From Haloferax denitrificans ATCC 35960 (GTDB lineage Archaea > Halobacteriota > Halobacteria > Halobacteriales > Haloferacaceae), in assembly GCF_000337795.1 (NCBI RefSeq), contig NZ_AOLP01000004.1, positions 1 through 64,000 of the forward strand: a stretch of 64,000 bases of DNA, written 5' to 3'. A model generated the notes under the pieces. That model worked only from the letters and a program-made list of their open reading frames with translations. It was not told the origin of the DNA and did no database searches. The translations under genes were made by a program, and so were the position numbers. Positions 16,938-25,160 of the stretch are shown here, piece after piece. Position 1 is the first letter of the stretch; each line of letters begins with the position of its first letter.

Positions 16938-17342
16938 TTACGACCGCGCCAACTGTCCGGTCTGCGAGAGGTACGCGGCGAGGTCCGACGTGGCTATCAT
17001 CCCGATGACGCCTTCCTCCTCGTCGACGACGGGCATGTGGTGAAAGCCGTGTTCGGTCATAGACTCCGCGACGGAGAGAATGGAGTCCTGTGCGCCCGCG
17101 GTAATCACGTCGGTGGTCATGTACCGCTCGACGGTCGTCTGCGCTTTCGGCTGGCTCTTGGCGACGATGTCGACGAAGTCGGTCGTCGTCAGGATGCCTT
17201 CGAGCCGGTTGTCCTCGTCGACGACGATGACCGAACTGATGTTGTTGTCGAGAATCAACTGCGCCGCGTCTTCGACGAGCGTGTCTGGGGTGACCGTGTG
17301 GAGGTTCGTGGACATGAGCCTCGCGACGAATACGTCTTCCAT
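16938..17342 (-). CDS. CBS-domain pair protein
   Basis: 134 aa from the ATG at 17342 (MEDVFVARLMS). An upstream in-frame start at 17438 gives an N-terminus unlike the family. Two CBS motifs are visible: 'MSTNLHTVTPDTLVEDAAQLILDNNISSVIVVDEDNRLEGILTTTD' split over residues 10-55, and 'YMTTDVITAGAQDSILSVAESM...MPVVDEEEGVIGMIATSD' over about 74-125. Such stand-alone pairs bind adenine nucleotides and act as energy sensors or regulators. The partner is unknown. Confidence 0.92.
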   Translation of the reverse strand: MEDVFVARLMSTNLHTVTPDTLVEDAAQLILDNNISSVIVVDEDNRLEGILTTTDFVDIVAKSQPKAQTTVERYMTTDVITAGAQDSILSVAESMTEHGFHHMPVVDEEEGVIGMIATSDLAAYLSQTGQLARS

Positions 17343-17527
17343 GGTAATTGCTGACAGACAGAGCGGATAAATGTTGGCTTCGCGTACAGTTTGGTCGGGA
17401 AAACTCGCGTACGCGGCCGGGGCTCGCTCGTCAACCACCGCTGGGTTCGCGGTCGTCGACGAGTGCGGGCCCCGGCCGCGACTGCCCCCGCCGCGGGGCT
17501 TAATTCCTCGGCGACGTAACCGGGGCT

Positions 17528-18061
17528 ATGGGAAGCACACAGACTGCGACGTTCGGCGGCGGCTGTTTCTGGTGCGTCGAGGCCGCGTTCAAGGAACTCG
17601 ACGGCATCAGCGAGGTCACGTCGGGCTACGCCGGCGGCGAGACGGAGAACCCGACCTACGAACAGGTCTGTTCGGGGAACACCGGCCACGCCGAAGTCGT
17701 GCAGGTCGAGTACGACCCCGCAGTCGTCGGCTACGACGAACTGCTCGACGTGTTTTTCGCGGTCCACGACCCGACGCAACTCAACCGACAGGGGCCGGAC
17801 GTGGGGACGCAGTACCGCTCTATCGTCCTGTTCCACGACGACGAACAGGAGCGGCAGGCGTCGGCCTACATCGAGGCGCTCGACGAGGAGTACGACGACG
17901 ACGTCGTCACGGAGTTGGTCCCGTTGGAGACGTTCTACGAGGCCGAGGAGTACCACCAGGACTACTTCGAGAAGAACCCCAACGACGCGTACTGCCAGTT
18001 CCACGCGAGCCCGAAAGTCGAGAAGGTCCGCGAGAAGTTCGCCGACAAACTCGCCAACTGA
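17528..18061 (+). CDS. msrA: Peptide methionine-S-sulfoxide reductase MsrA
   Basis: 177 aa. 'FGGGCFWCVEAAF' near the start carries the catalytic Cys13, and Cys16 is in the same motif. 'GYAGGETENPTYEQVCSGNTGHAEVVQVEYDP' and 'NRQGPDVGTQYRSIV' complete the family signature in pieces along residues 35-100. It reduces methionine-S-sulfoxide in proteins and is a cytosolic oxidative-damage repair enzyme. It is the last ordinary gene before the replication/partition region. Confidence 0.97.
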   Translation: MGSTQTATFGGGCFWCVEAAFKELDGISEVTSGYAGGETENPTYEQVCSGNTGHAEVVQVEYDPAVVGYDELLDVFFAVHDPTQLNRQGPDVGTQYRSIVLFHDDEQERQASAYIEALDEEYDDDVVTELVPLETFYEAEEYHQDYFEKNPNDAYCQFHASPKVEKVREKFADKLAN

Positions 18062-18084
18062 GTCGGACGCGACCGCCGAGAGGT

Positions 18085-18104
18085 ACACCACTATGTCCGC
18101 AGTA
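18085..18104 (-). repeat. Outlying origin-type iteron
   Basis: ACACCACTATGTCCGCAGTA matches, on the minus strand, the origin iteron found many times at 20.2-23.4 kb (consensus AACAGCGGACAWNGTGGTGT). Like the copy at 20734, it ends in CAGTA rather than CTGTT. It marks the left limit of the iteron field, 4 kb from the AT-rich core. Confidence 0.7.
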
Positions 18105-18654
18105 TCCTCGGTCGAGCGACACTGAATACCCATTTTCTTCGGTTCCAGTGCGAATCGGATGCCGGTCGGAGACGACGTTCGAACAGTCGAAACTGGACGG
18201 ACTGTGAGGGCGGCGCGAACAGCGGAGGCAGTCGAAACCGCCCACGCGGTGTGCACCGCTCGCGAGGTTCGCACGGTTCCCGAGTTTTAGAATTCACAGA
18301 CACTCTACAAATTGTAGAAATTGTGAAATTCATAGACGGTCTGCACCGCGGGAGATTCGTGCACTGCGAGAACATCAAAGAGTTCGGACGATGTTCGAGA
18401 ATCGGACACGTCGAGCGAAGCGGAGACTGTTCAGGTCGGAACGGAGACGAGTCACTGGGCGTGAATCTGCGGTTTTTACAATTTTTAAAATTTCTAAAAA
18501 TTGTAGAATGTGTAGAATGTAGAAGCAGTCCTAACGGTTCAAAAGTCGTGGATAAAATTATGTGGCACGCCGCGGAAGGTCAGTTCGAGCCCTCAAATGT
18601 CCGCACAGCTCGCAATTCAAACGGAGTTTGCACCGCTCAGACAGCAGACACAGC

Positions 18655-18667
18655 GTACACTGTGTAC
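18655..18667. promoter_or_regulatory. Palindrome GTACAC-t-GTGTAC upstream of parA
   Basis: Perfect 6-bp arms around one base, 37 nt before the parA GTG and immediately followed by an AATTTG stretch. It is a good candidate for the operator of the par operon. Confidence 0.45.
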
Positions 18668-18704
18668 AATTTGTGGAAATCGCTCTTCGACGGGGGGCCG
18701 ATAA

Positions 18705-19529
18705 GTGTCGCGAGCCGTGAGCGTCTCCCTCCAGAAGGGAGGGGTTGGAAAGACGACGATTGCCATCAACCTCGCGGACGCGCTCGCCGCGCGGGGCAAC
18801 GACGTGCTGTTGGTCGACCTCGACCAGCAGGGGAACGCGACCGAGGGCGTCGGACTGAAAGACGCCTACGAGTCGTCGGAGCCGAACATCGGCGACGTGC
18901 TGACCGACGACGACCCCATCGACGTACACGAGGTGATACGCGACCGCGAGAGCTTCGACGTGCTTCCCTCGCACGTCGACCTCGACGACATCGAAGACCG
19001 CGTTCGGAACTCGACGTTCGGCGTGCTCTGGGTCCGCCGCCGAATCGTCGACCCGCTTCTCGGCGACGACTACGACTACATCGTCATCGACTCGCCGCCG
19101 AGCCTCGGCCCGCTTTCCGACGCGGCGCTCATCGGAACCGGGAACGTCGTCGTCCCGCTCCTCATGAGCGAACCGAGCGTGAGCGGCTTCGAGCGGATGT
19201 TCGAACAGCAGATCGGGCCGATTCGCCGCGAGGTCGACCTCGACATCCTCGCCATCGTCCCGAACGACCTCACGGGGAACAACGAGGAAAAACGTATCAT
19301 CCGCAACCTCGAAGACTCCCCCTTCGAGCGGTTCATCCCGCCGTTCGCCCACTCGGACCTGTTCGACGACCCCGACTCGAAGGGACCGGGAATCAGACAC
19401 CGAATCGCGTTCAGTCGCGCCTGGCGCGACGGGAAGACGCTCCGGGAGTACGACCCATCGAACGACATGTTGGACCGACTCGACCAGCTCGCGGAAATCG
19501 TCGAGCGCGGAGGGACGAACGATGCCTAA
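18705..19529 (+). CDS. parA: ParA family partition ATPase
   Basis: 274 aa from GTG. The deviant Walker A motif KGGVGKTT lies at residues 11-18, with 'LLVDLDQQGNAT' (A') and 'YIVIDSPPSLGPLS' (Walker B) following. ParA proteins dimerise with ATP on DNA and move replicons by interaction with a centromere-binding partner. The repeat-rich region upstream and the overlapping acidic gene downstream form a par-like module beside an Orc1/Cdc6 origin. The first residues before 'VSVSLQKGG' are short, so a start at GTG 18717 is also possible. Confidence 0.93.
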   Translation: MSRAVSVSLQKGGVGKTTIAINLADALAARGNDVLLVDLDQQGNATEGVGLKDAYESSEPNIGDVLTDDDPIDVHEVIRDRESFDVLPSHVDLDDIEDRVRNSTFGVLWVRRRIVDPLLGDDYDYIVIDSPPSLGPLSDAALIGTGNVVVPLLMSEPSVSGFERMFEQQIGPIRREVDLDILAIVPNDLTGNNEEKRIIRNLEDSPFERFIPPFAHSDLFDDPDSKGPGIRHRIAFSRAWRDGKTLREYDPSNDMLDRLDQLAEIVERGGTNDA

Positions 19530-20106
19530 GGAGAACCGATTCGCCGGCCTCGGCGAGGCGATGGAATCTGAGTCAGAGTCCGACGACGAGGAGGTTCCGG
19601 ACGAAACCGCGTCCGACGCGCCCGAGACGTCAGATGCCGAACCGGGGGTCGAGTCTGAGACCGCGGACGAATCCGAGTCGGAAGACGCGAGCGAGGAATC
19701 GGATGGCGGCGACGAGAAGCAGAACGGTGACGGCGAGAGTGACGAAGGCGAAGAGCCAGACGAAAGCGACGAACTAGGCGAAAGCGAGAAACTCGACGAG
19801 GCCAAGGAAGCGGCCGAGTCGGACACGGGAGAAGAGAGCGCAGTCGCCGACGACACGGAACAAGCGACGAAAGCGGAGGGCGGCCCGGCGTTCGAGTTCG
19901 AGGCGACGACCGCAAAGAGCATCTACGTCCGAACCGAGACGCTCGACCGACTGGACGACGCCGAGTTCGAAGTCGAATCGCTCCTGCGCCGGGAACACGA
20001 CGTGCGCGACCTGACCGGCCGCGAGTTCCACGACGCACTCGTTCGCGTCGCCGCCGAGTACCCCGAAGAAATCGCCGACGCCGTCCTCGAAACTCGCGAC
20101 GAGTGA
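19522..20106 (+). CDS. Acidic ParA partner (probable centromere-binding protein, no ParB similarity)
   Basis: 194 aa, overlapping parA by 8 nt. Residues of about 10-115 are an extremely acidic low-complexity linker of Glu, Asp and Ser. The C-terminal 70 residues form an ordered domain ('AKSIYVRTETLDRLDDAEFEV', then 'VRDLTGREFHDALVRVAAEYPEEIADAVLE') that resembles small DNA-binding or ParB-substitute domains in size and placement. I do not recognise ParB, ribbon-helix-helix or other named motifs with certainty. The role as the adaptor for ParA is inferred from operon position. Confidence 0.75.
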   Translation: MPKENRFAGLGEAMESESESDDEEVPDETASDAPETSDAEPGVESETADESESEDASEESDGGDEKQNGDGESDEGEEPDESDELGESEKLDEAKEAAESDTGEESAVADDTEQATKAEGGPAFEFEATTAKSIYVRTETLDRLDDAEFEVESLLRREHDVRDLTGREFHDALVRVAAEYPEEIADAVLETRDE

Positions 20107-20770
20107 CGCGCGGCGGCCCAGCGAGCGAGACGAGTAGACGGGGAACGGTTCGGGGCAACGATTTCGCGCGCGAAGAGCGCGAGGAAGGAAAGCCGAGTGG
20201 CTGTTCGAACACCCGAAGAACAGCGGACAACGTGGTGTTCCAGACGGAGGGCTCCGTCCGAGTATCGGGCAGTCGGTGACGAGTGAGTTCGGAGCTGAGA
20301 CGAACGACAGTCGAACACCGTCGCGTCCGCTGTTGTCGAAGACGCGATTTCACGGGCAGATTACGCGCGTCGAAAGGCGCGACGCCGAACACCAGCATGT
20401 CCGCTGTTATCCCGATAGAAGCCACGAATAGAGGCGCTATCGCTGAGATAGGACGTCGTGGACGGATTGGTACACCACAATGTCCGCTGTTCTAGTAAGC
20501 GGCGAAAATAGCCGATTACCGCGGACATGGTGGTGTTCAAAGCGGCCGGGAACTGGCCCCAAAGAGAACTCGGCGCGTCCGACGAACGCTCGTTTCGAGA
20601 CGCGCGTTACGAGAGTTACTCAATTAGTAGTCAGTTCCGCGCGGAACAGGCAGTGTCGGAACGCGGGGGAGAACCGTTTTGTCAGTCCGTAACGCGCAGG
20701 AGAGCACCGCTTCGGCGACCGGACGCGAAACCGACACCACGATGTCCGCAGTAATCGCAGTCGATGTCGC
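20107..20770. repeat. Left iteron field of the replication origin
   Basis: No gene is seen in these 660 nt between the par operon and orc. Five iterons lie at 20219-20238 (+), 20389-20408 (-), 20472-20491 (-), 20517-20536 (+) and 20734-20753 (-). The core of every copy is GCGGACA followed by G(T)GGTGT, or its complement. They resemble haloarchaeal ORB elements bound by the cognate Orc protein. Confidence 0.75.
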
Positions 20771-22021
20771 CTACTGCTCGATGAAGTCGTCGAGCGTGCT
20801 CGTCTTCTCTCCGTCGAGGAAGGGTTCGACCGTCTCGTGGACGCCCACGAGTTCGATGGTATCGCGCATGGCCGAGACGATGAGCCCGACGTCCATATCG
20901 AGGGCGTACTCGCGGTACGTTCCGCCGCGACGGCCTTCGTTTCGCTCGGTGACTGAGACGATGCCGAGCATCGCGAGTTCGCTGAGGTGGTCGCGCATCC
21001 GTCGCGGGACGAGCGGGTCTCGGTTGGCGAGTTCGGTAAAGCGGGTGTAGCGGGGGCGAACGTCGCGGGAGCGAATCGGCGTCTCGTCTTCCAGTTCGAG
21101 CGTCAAAAGCGAGTAGAGAACGAGGTGACCGTGTTCGGTCAGGCCGTTAATGCCCTCTTTGATGCGGCCGCGTTCGAGGGCGCGCCGACCGCGCTTGACG
21201 TGTTCTTCCTCGATGCGGTCGGTGTCGTCGTCGCGGGCCAAATCGCCGGCTTTCATCAACAGGTCGATGGACTGGCGGGCGTCACCGGCGTCTTTCGCGC
21301 CGTAGGCGGCACAGAGCGGAATCACCTCGTCGGCGAGGACGCCCTCGCGGAACGCCACTTTGGCGCGCTGTTCGAGGATGGCGCGGAGGTTCTTGGCGTT
21401 GTACGCGGGGAAGTGAATCTCCTGTTCGCACAGGGAGCTTTTGACTTTCGGCGAGAGGTCGTCGCGGAACGAGAAATCGTTGGAGATGCCGATGAGGCCG
21501 ACCTTCGCCGCGTCGAGGTTCCCGTTGGCCCGCGCTCGCGGGAGTTGATAGAGGATGCTGTCGTCGTTGACGTGGTCGATTTCGTCGAGGACGATGATTA
21601 TCGTCCCGCCGCAGTCGTCGAGTTCCTGCCAGAGCATCTCGTAGACGGAGCCGAGCGGGTAGCCCGTCGTGCTGATCTGGTTCGACTCCGACCGGAACTC
21701 GTTGACGAGTCGAGTGGCGATCTGATACGAACTCGTGAGTCCGTCGCAGTTCAGGAAGACGACGGTGAGGTGGATGTCGTCGTAGTGGCTCGCGTCCTCG
21801 CGGAGGTGACCGAGTAGGTACCGCGACGCCGCGGTCTTGCCGACGCCGGTCTTCCCGTAGAGGAAGATGTTGTTGGGCTGTTCGCCGTTGATGACCGGTT
21901 GGAGTGCGGCCTGAAACGTGCGGAGTTCCTCGTCACGCCCCACGAGTTCCTCGGGCTGGTAGTCCTCCCGGAGGGCGTCCCTGTCCCGATAAATCTCGGT
22001 GTCCCGCTCGAATAGGGGCAT
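20771..22021 (-). CDS. orc: Orc1/Cdc6 family replication initiator
   Basis: 416 aa from the ATG at 22021 (MPLFERDTEIYRDRDALRE). Start chosen because a TATA-like TTTTATC lies at 22048-22054 on the minus strand, about 30 nt upstream, as expected for a leaderless transcript; the in-frame start at 22057 would lie inside the promoter. Walker A GKTGVGKT is at residues 56-63 and Walker B VLDEID at about 144-149, followed by sensor regions and a C-terminal winged helix ('LVLYSLLTLELEDETPIRSRDV'). It would bind the surrounding iterons, open the AT-rich element and recruit MCM. Confidence 0.95.
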   Translation of the reverse strand: MPLFERDTEIYRDRDALREDYQPEELVGRDEELRTFQAALQPVINGEQPNNIFLYGKTGVGKTAASRYLLGHLREDASHYDDIHLTVVFLNCDGLTSSYQIATRLVNEFRSESNQISTTGYPLGSVYEMLWQELDDCGGTIIIVLDEIDHVNDDSILYQLPRARANGNLDAAKVGLIGISNDFSFRDDLSPKVKSSLCEQEIHFPAYNAKNLRAILEQRAKVAFREGVLADEVIPLCAAYGAKDAGDARQSIDLLMKAGDLARDDDTDRIEEEHVKRGRRALERGRIKEGINGLTEHGHLVLYSLLTLELEDETPIRSRDVRPRYTRFTELANRDPLVPRRMRDHLSELAMLGIVSVTERNEGRRGGTYREYALDMDVGLIVSAMRDTIELVGVHETVEPFLDGEKTSTLDDFIEQ

Positions 22022-22059
22022 ACTACCACGGTTCGACCACTTCATTGATAAAACCACCG

Positions 22060-22910
22060 CGTCCGCAGTGTCCGCTGTTCTCGTCCTTTATATAGATTGG
22101 CGGGAACACACCCCCTCCACTTTGTCCGCTGTTCTGGGAGACGAGGGTGACAAGTGGTTCAACTGGACGCTTCCGCTTGTTTTTAATTAGAGAAAGATTT
22201 ATTATACTGTAATTTAAACTAAGTCCGTAATACAGGCAATTATAATAGTTGTATAGGGGCTGTCTGCGGACCGCTCTTTTCGTTCACGCCTTTGGAACTA
22301 TAAACTAATCCGACCGGTCGGAACCCGACGGTAGAGAACCGGCTCACGACGATGGGGGGTACCGCCTCTCACCGAGAACAGCGGACAAAGTGGTGTGAGT
22401 GTTCCCCGTCTCACGCCGTCTCGTCCCCCTCGTTCACACTCGCCGAGAACAGCGGACAACATGGTGTCCGTGTCAACACCCACCGAACAGTTCCCGACCG
22501 CTCGTTGACACGGGTCGTCACACAACCGCGTGGTTAGTCTCGTCCGGTCGAGTCGACCGACTTCTTCGCTCGTCTTCGACTCCCGACGGAATCTGTTCTC
22601 CGTGACTCTGCGAAGCTCCGTGAATCGGTGAACGCGTCTTTTCAGGGGCTGAGACGACGAATAACTGCGGACAAAGTGGTGTTGTAGGGGAATCATCGAG
22701 ACTCTCGTCGCACTCGCCCCCGCTCTCAGCGACGACCCAGCGATGCCCGACCTCTAACATGACTCCCCTCACATGACTCTCAACTAACATGATTCGCCAC
22801 GAACGAGACTTCCAACGGAACCTCGGACGATCCGTGTGGGTTGCACCCACGCACCACTTCCCCTGCTACCGGCCAATCTGTCGAAAAACAGCGGACAACG
22901 TGGTGTTCGA
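22060..22910. other. Replication origin core: inverted iterons around an AT-rich unwinding element
   Basis: Upstream of orc, two minus-orientation iterons (22060-22079 partial; 22114-22133) face four plus-orientation iterons (22377-22396, 22448-22467, 22663-22682, 22887-22906). Between the two groups lies a stretch at about 22178-22262 that is strikingly A+T-rich against the GC-rich background and is the obvious duplex-unwinding element. Inverted ORBs flanking an AT-rich element beside an orc gene is the standard haloarchaeal origin layout. The open frames in this region are only iteron sequence and not genes. Confidence 0.85.
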
Positions 22911-22995
22911 ACCCCCAACCATCCAGTTTCAACGCCGTGACATTTGGTATCACGAGTATCCGATAAGTTATCCGTCTCCGTCCCCGAGCAAGAAT

Positions 22996-23280
22996 GTGAG
23001 TGAAAATCAAGGGCGTCGAAACCTTCGAATGCCCAACGACAACGAGCTGTTCGCAGTCGTCACAGAGCACAACGGTGGCAACCACGTCCGAATCCGCTGT
23101 GAAGACGGAAAGAACCGCATGGGCCGCATCCCCGGCCGCATGAAGTACCGCACGTGGATTAACGAGGGCGACGTCGTGCTCGTCGAACCGTGGGACTGGC
23201 AGGACGAGAAAGCCAACATCGAATGGCGCTACACCGGCGAGGACGCGGACCAGCTCCGGCGCGAAGGCCACATTCAGTAA
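22996..23280 (+). CDS. eif1A: Translation initiation factor eIF-1A
   Basis: 94 aa starting at the GTG at 22996 ([16 protein letters not shown]...); a longer in-frame ORF begins at 22789 but its extra N-terminus covers an iteron and is not family-like. The OB-fold sequence '[40 protein letters not shown]' (in pieces) and '[15 protein letters not shown]' are typical of archaeal aIF1A. It promotes scanning and start-codon selection on the small ribosomal subunit. It lies just outside the origin core and has an iteron on each side (22887 and 23410). Confidence 0.95.
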   Translation: MSENQGRRNLRMPNDNELFAVVTEHNGGNHVRIRCEDGKNRMGRIPGRMKYRTWINEGDVVLVEPWDWQDEKANIEWRYTGEDADQLRREGHIQ

Positions 23281-23409
23281 TCATTTTCTCCGAAAGGAGA
23301 GTTTATCTTACTCGACGCACCAGCCGCGGCGCTCCGGTCGTCTCGCAGTAGTTTTGCGGCAGTTTCACCGTTTCTCTCCGGCGATGCGAACTCCGTTCCG
23401 ACGGTGAAG

Positions 23410-23429
23410 AACAGCGGACATCGTGGTGT
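23410..23429 (+). repeat. Right outlying origin-type iteron
   Basis: AACAGCGGACATCGTGGTGT is an exact match to the iteron consensus, placed downstream of the eIF-1A gene in the gap before the YbaK gene. It extends the iteron field to about 5.3 kb in total. Confidence 0.8.
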
Positions 23430-23489
23430 TGTGCTCGCCGCGGTCGGTGGTGGAGCGTGCCGGGTGTTCGCCTCGATTCTGCTCCCGTC

Positions 23490-23966
23490 TCACTCGAACA
23501 CGTCGACGAACCGCGGTTCGGAGAGCGCCCGTAGGTCGTCCGGCGTGAGCCGGAACACCGCCTCGGGCGTCCCCGCGGCGGCCCAAATCCGGTCGAACGA
23601 CTCGAACGTCGGGTCCGCGAGGACGGGACAGTCCGTCGCGTGGCAGGTCGGCGGCACGCCGCCGATGCTCCAGCCGGTCGCCTCTTTCACTTCGTCGGGG
23701 TCGGCGCTTCGAACCGAGCCCTGTTCGACGCCGAACTCGGAGCCGAGCGAGCCTTCGTCGACGCGGTTCGCACCGCTCGTGAGGACGACGACCGTCTCGT
23801 CGCCCACGCGCATCACGATGCTCTTGACGATTTGGGCGACGTCACAGCCGACAGCCGCCGCCGCGTCATCGGCCGTCTTGGTCCCCTCGGGGAACTCCTC
23901 GATGGTCGCTTCGAAGCCGTGAGAATCGCGTACTTGGTCGGCGAACTTGCGTGCCGTGGGATGCAT
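23490..23966 (-). CDS. YbaK/ProX family aminoacyl-tRNA deacylase
   Basis: 158 aa. The family fold is recognisable from 'TADDAAAAVGCDVAQIVKSIVMRV' in the first half and 'EVKEATGWSIGGVPPTCH' in the second, the loop of the editing site. YbaK-like proteins hydrolyse mischarged tRNAs such as Cys-tRNA(Pro) or Ala-tRNA(Pro) in trans. Which one applies here cannot be told. Confidence 0.92.
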   Translation of the reverse strand: MHPTARKFADQVRDSHGFEATIEEFPEGTKTADDAAAAVGCDVAQIVKSIVMRVGDETVVVLTSGANRVDEGSLGSEFGVEQGSVRSADPDEVKEATGWSIGGVPPTCHATDCPVLADPTFESFDRIWAAAGTPEAVFRLTPDDLRALSEPRFVDVFE

Positions 23967-24028
23967 GCCCGGGGCTTCCGCGTCGGTGGATATGAACGTT
24001 TACCGCCGTGGCAGATACTGCGCTGAAC

Positions 24029-25144
24029 CTACCACTCCCCGTCGAGTCCGTCGCGAAGCGCCGCCACGTCCGACTCGTCGTTGAAGTTGTGGAACGACGC
24101 GCGGACCGCCGTCGGCTCGGGAAGCGTCCGGACGACCACTCCCGCCGACTTGAGGCGTTCGACCGTTCCCTCCGGGTCGGAGACTTCGAACGAGACGAGC
24201 CCCGATTCGGGGTCGTGCGGGCTCAACAGCCTACCCTCGGGAACGGTTTCGATAAACCGGTTCGCGAGGTCGCGCACGTGTTCTTCGGTTCGGTCGAGGC
24301 CGACGCGCTCGGCGATATCGATAGCCTCCCGGAGCGCGACGTGCGGCGCGGGGTTGGTGGTTCCGACCTCGAAGCGTTTGGCCCCCGGCGCGAAGTCGAG
24401 GCCGTCGGCGTTCGGCTCCGTGACGCCGCGGTAGCCGACGGCGTGCGGTTCGATGTCTTCTGCGACCTCGCGTCGGACGTAGAGGAAGCCAGCGCCCCAC
24501 GGCCCGAGTAGCCACTTGTGGCCCGCTCCGGCGACGACATCTGCCCCCCAGTCGTCCACGTCGACGGGGTACTGGCCGAACGACTGGACCGCGTCGACCA
24601 CCGTCAGCGCGCCGGCGTCGCGGGCGATATCTGCGAGTTCGGTCACGGGGAGTCGCGTTCCGTAGTTCCACGTCAGGGCGCTGAAACAGACGAGTTTGGC
24701 GTCGGCGACGGCCTCGGCGTACTGGTCCATATCGAGCCGCCCCGCGTCGCTTTCGACGACGCGGACCTCGACGCCCTCGCGTTCGAGTCGCCGCCACGGG
24801 AGGATGCCCGCCGGGTGTTCGAGGTCGGTCCGGACGACCACGTCGCCCGGCTCCCAGTCGAGCGCGGTGGCGATGCGGTTGATGCCGTCGGTGGTGCTCT
24901 GGGTCAGCGCCACCTCCTCGGTCTCGGCACCGATGAACGCGGCCACGTCCTCGCGGACAGCCTCGTAGGCGTCGAACGCGGCCGGATAGGGACCGTCGTC
25001 GCCCGGCGACTCGTACTCGTGGTATTCGAGGAACTCGGTCGCCCGCTCCACGATGGGACGCGGACTCGGGCCGTGCGCGCCGGTGTTCAGATACGTGACT
25101 TCGTCGAGGGCCGGAATCGTCGTGCGGAGTTCGTCGGGTGTCAT
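24029..25144 (-). CDS. Class V aminotransferase (cysteine desulfurase-like PLP enzyme)
   Basis: 371 aa from the ATG at 25144 (MTPDELRTTIPALDE); the upstream extension to 25249 is not family-like. 'YLNTGAHGPSPRPI' begins the fold, 'VVDAVQSFGQYPVDV' holds the cofactor Asp, and 'VAGAGHKWLLGPWGAGFLY' contains the PLP lysine. 'FEVGTTNPAPHVALREAI' lies after it. These are marks of the NifS/isopenicillin-epimerase-like branch. No active-site cysteine loop for desulfurase chemistry is obvious, so the exact reaction is open. Confidence 0.9.
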   Translation of the reverse strand: MTPDELRTTIPALDEVTYLNTGAHGPSPRPIVERATEFLEYHEYESPGDDGPYPAAFDAYEAVREDVAAFIGAETEEVALTQSTTDGINRIATALDWEPGDVVVRTDLEHPAGILPWRRLEREGVEVRVVESDAGRLDMDQYAEAVADAKLVCFSALTWNYGTRLPVTELADIARDAGALTVVDAVQSFGQYPVDVDDWGADVVAGAGHKWLLGPWGAGFLYVRREVAEDIEPHAVGYRGVTEPNADGLDFAPGAKRFEVGTTNPAPHVALREAIDIAERVGLDRTEEHVRDLANRFIETVPEGRLLSPHDPESGLVSFEVSDPEGTVERLKSAGVVVRTLPEPTAVRASFHNFNDESDVAALRDGLDGEW

Positions 25145-25160
25145 AGTGCGTTGTCGGGTG

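Larger units (their letters stand above)
18062..18704. other. Centromere-like/regulatory region upstream of parA
   Basis: This gene-free 640-nt stretch is much richer in A+T than its surroundings and is full of short repeats. There are several copies of a GCACMGCTCGC/GCACCGC motif (18253, 18343, 18603, 18630), often followed by TTCG and a second GCAC. A perfect 10-bp inverted repeat ACAATTTTTA/TAAAAATTGT lies at 18478-18504 (7-nt loop), with further AATTGTAGAA-type repeats at 18308-18330 and 18500-18525. A GTACAC-t-GTGTAC palindrome is at 18655-18667. Its position directly upstream of parA suggests a parC-like site and an autoregulatory operator; this is inferred. Confidence 0.55.

Noticed and set aside
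17255..18274. Long minus-strand frame opposite msrA
   Set aside because: MsrA on the plus strand is certain; this frame has no domain.
22178..22262. AT-rich stretch considered as insertion-sequence remnant
   Set aside because: No inverted ends or transposase; its place between inverted iterons explains it as the unwinding element.
22298..22696. 132-codon minus-strand frame in the origin region
   Set aside because: It consists largely of iterons and their spacers.
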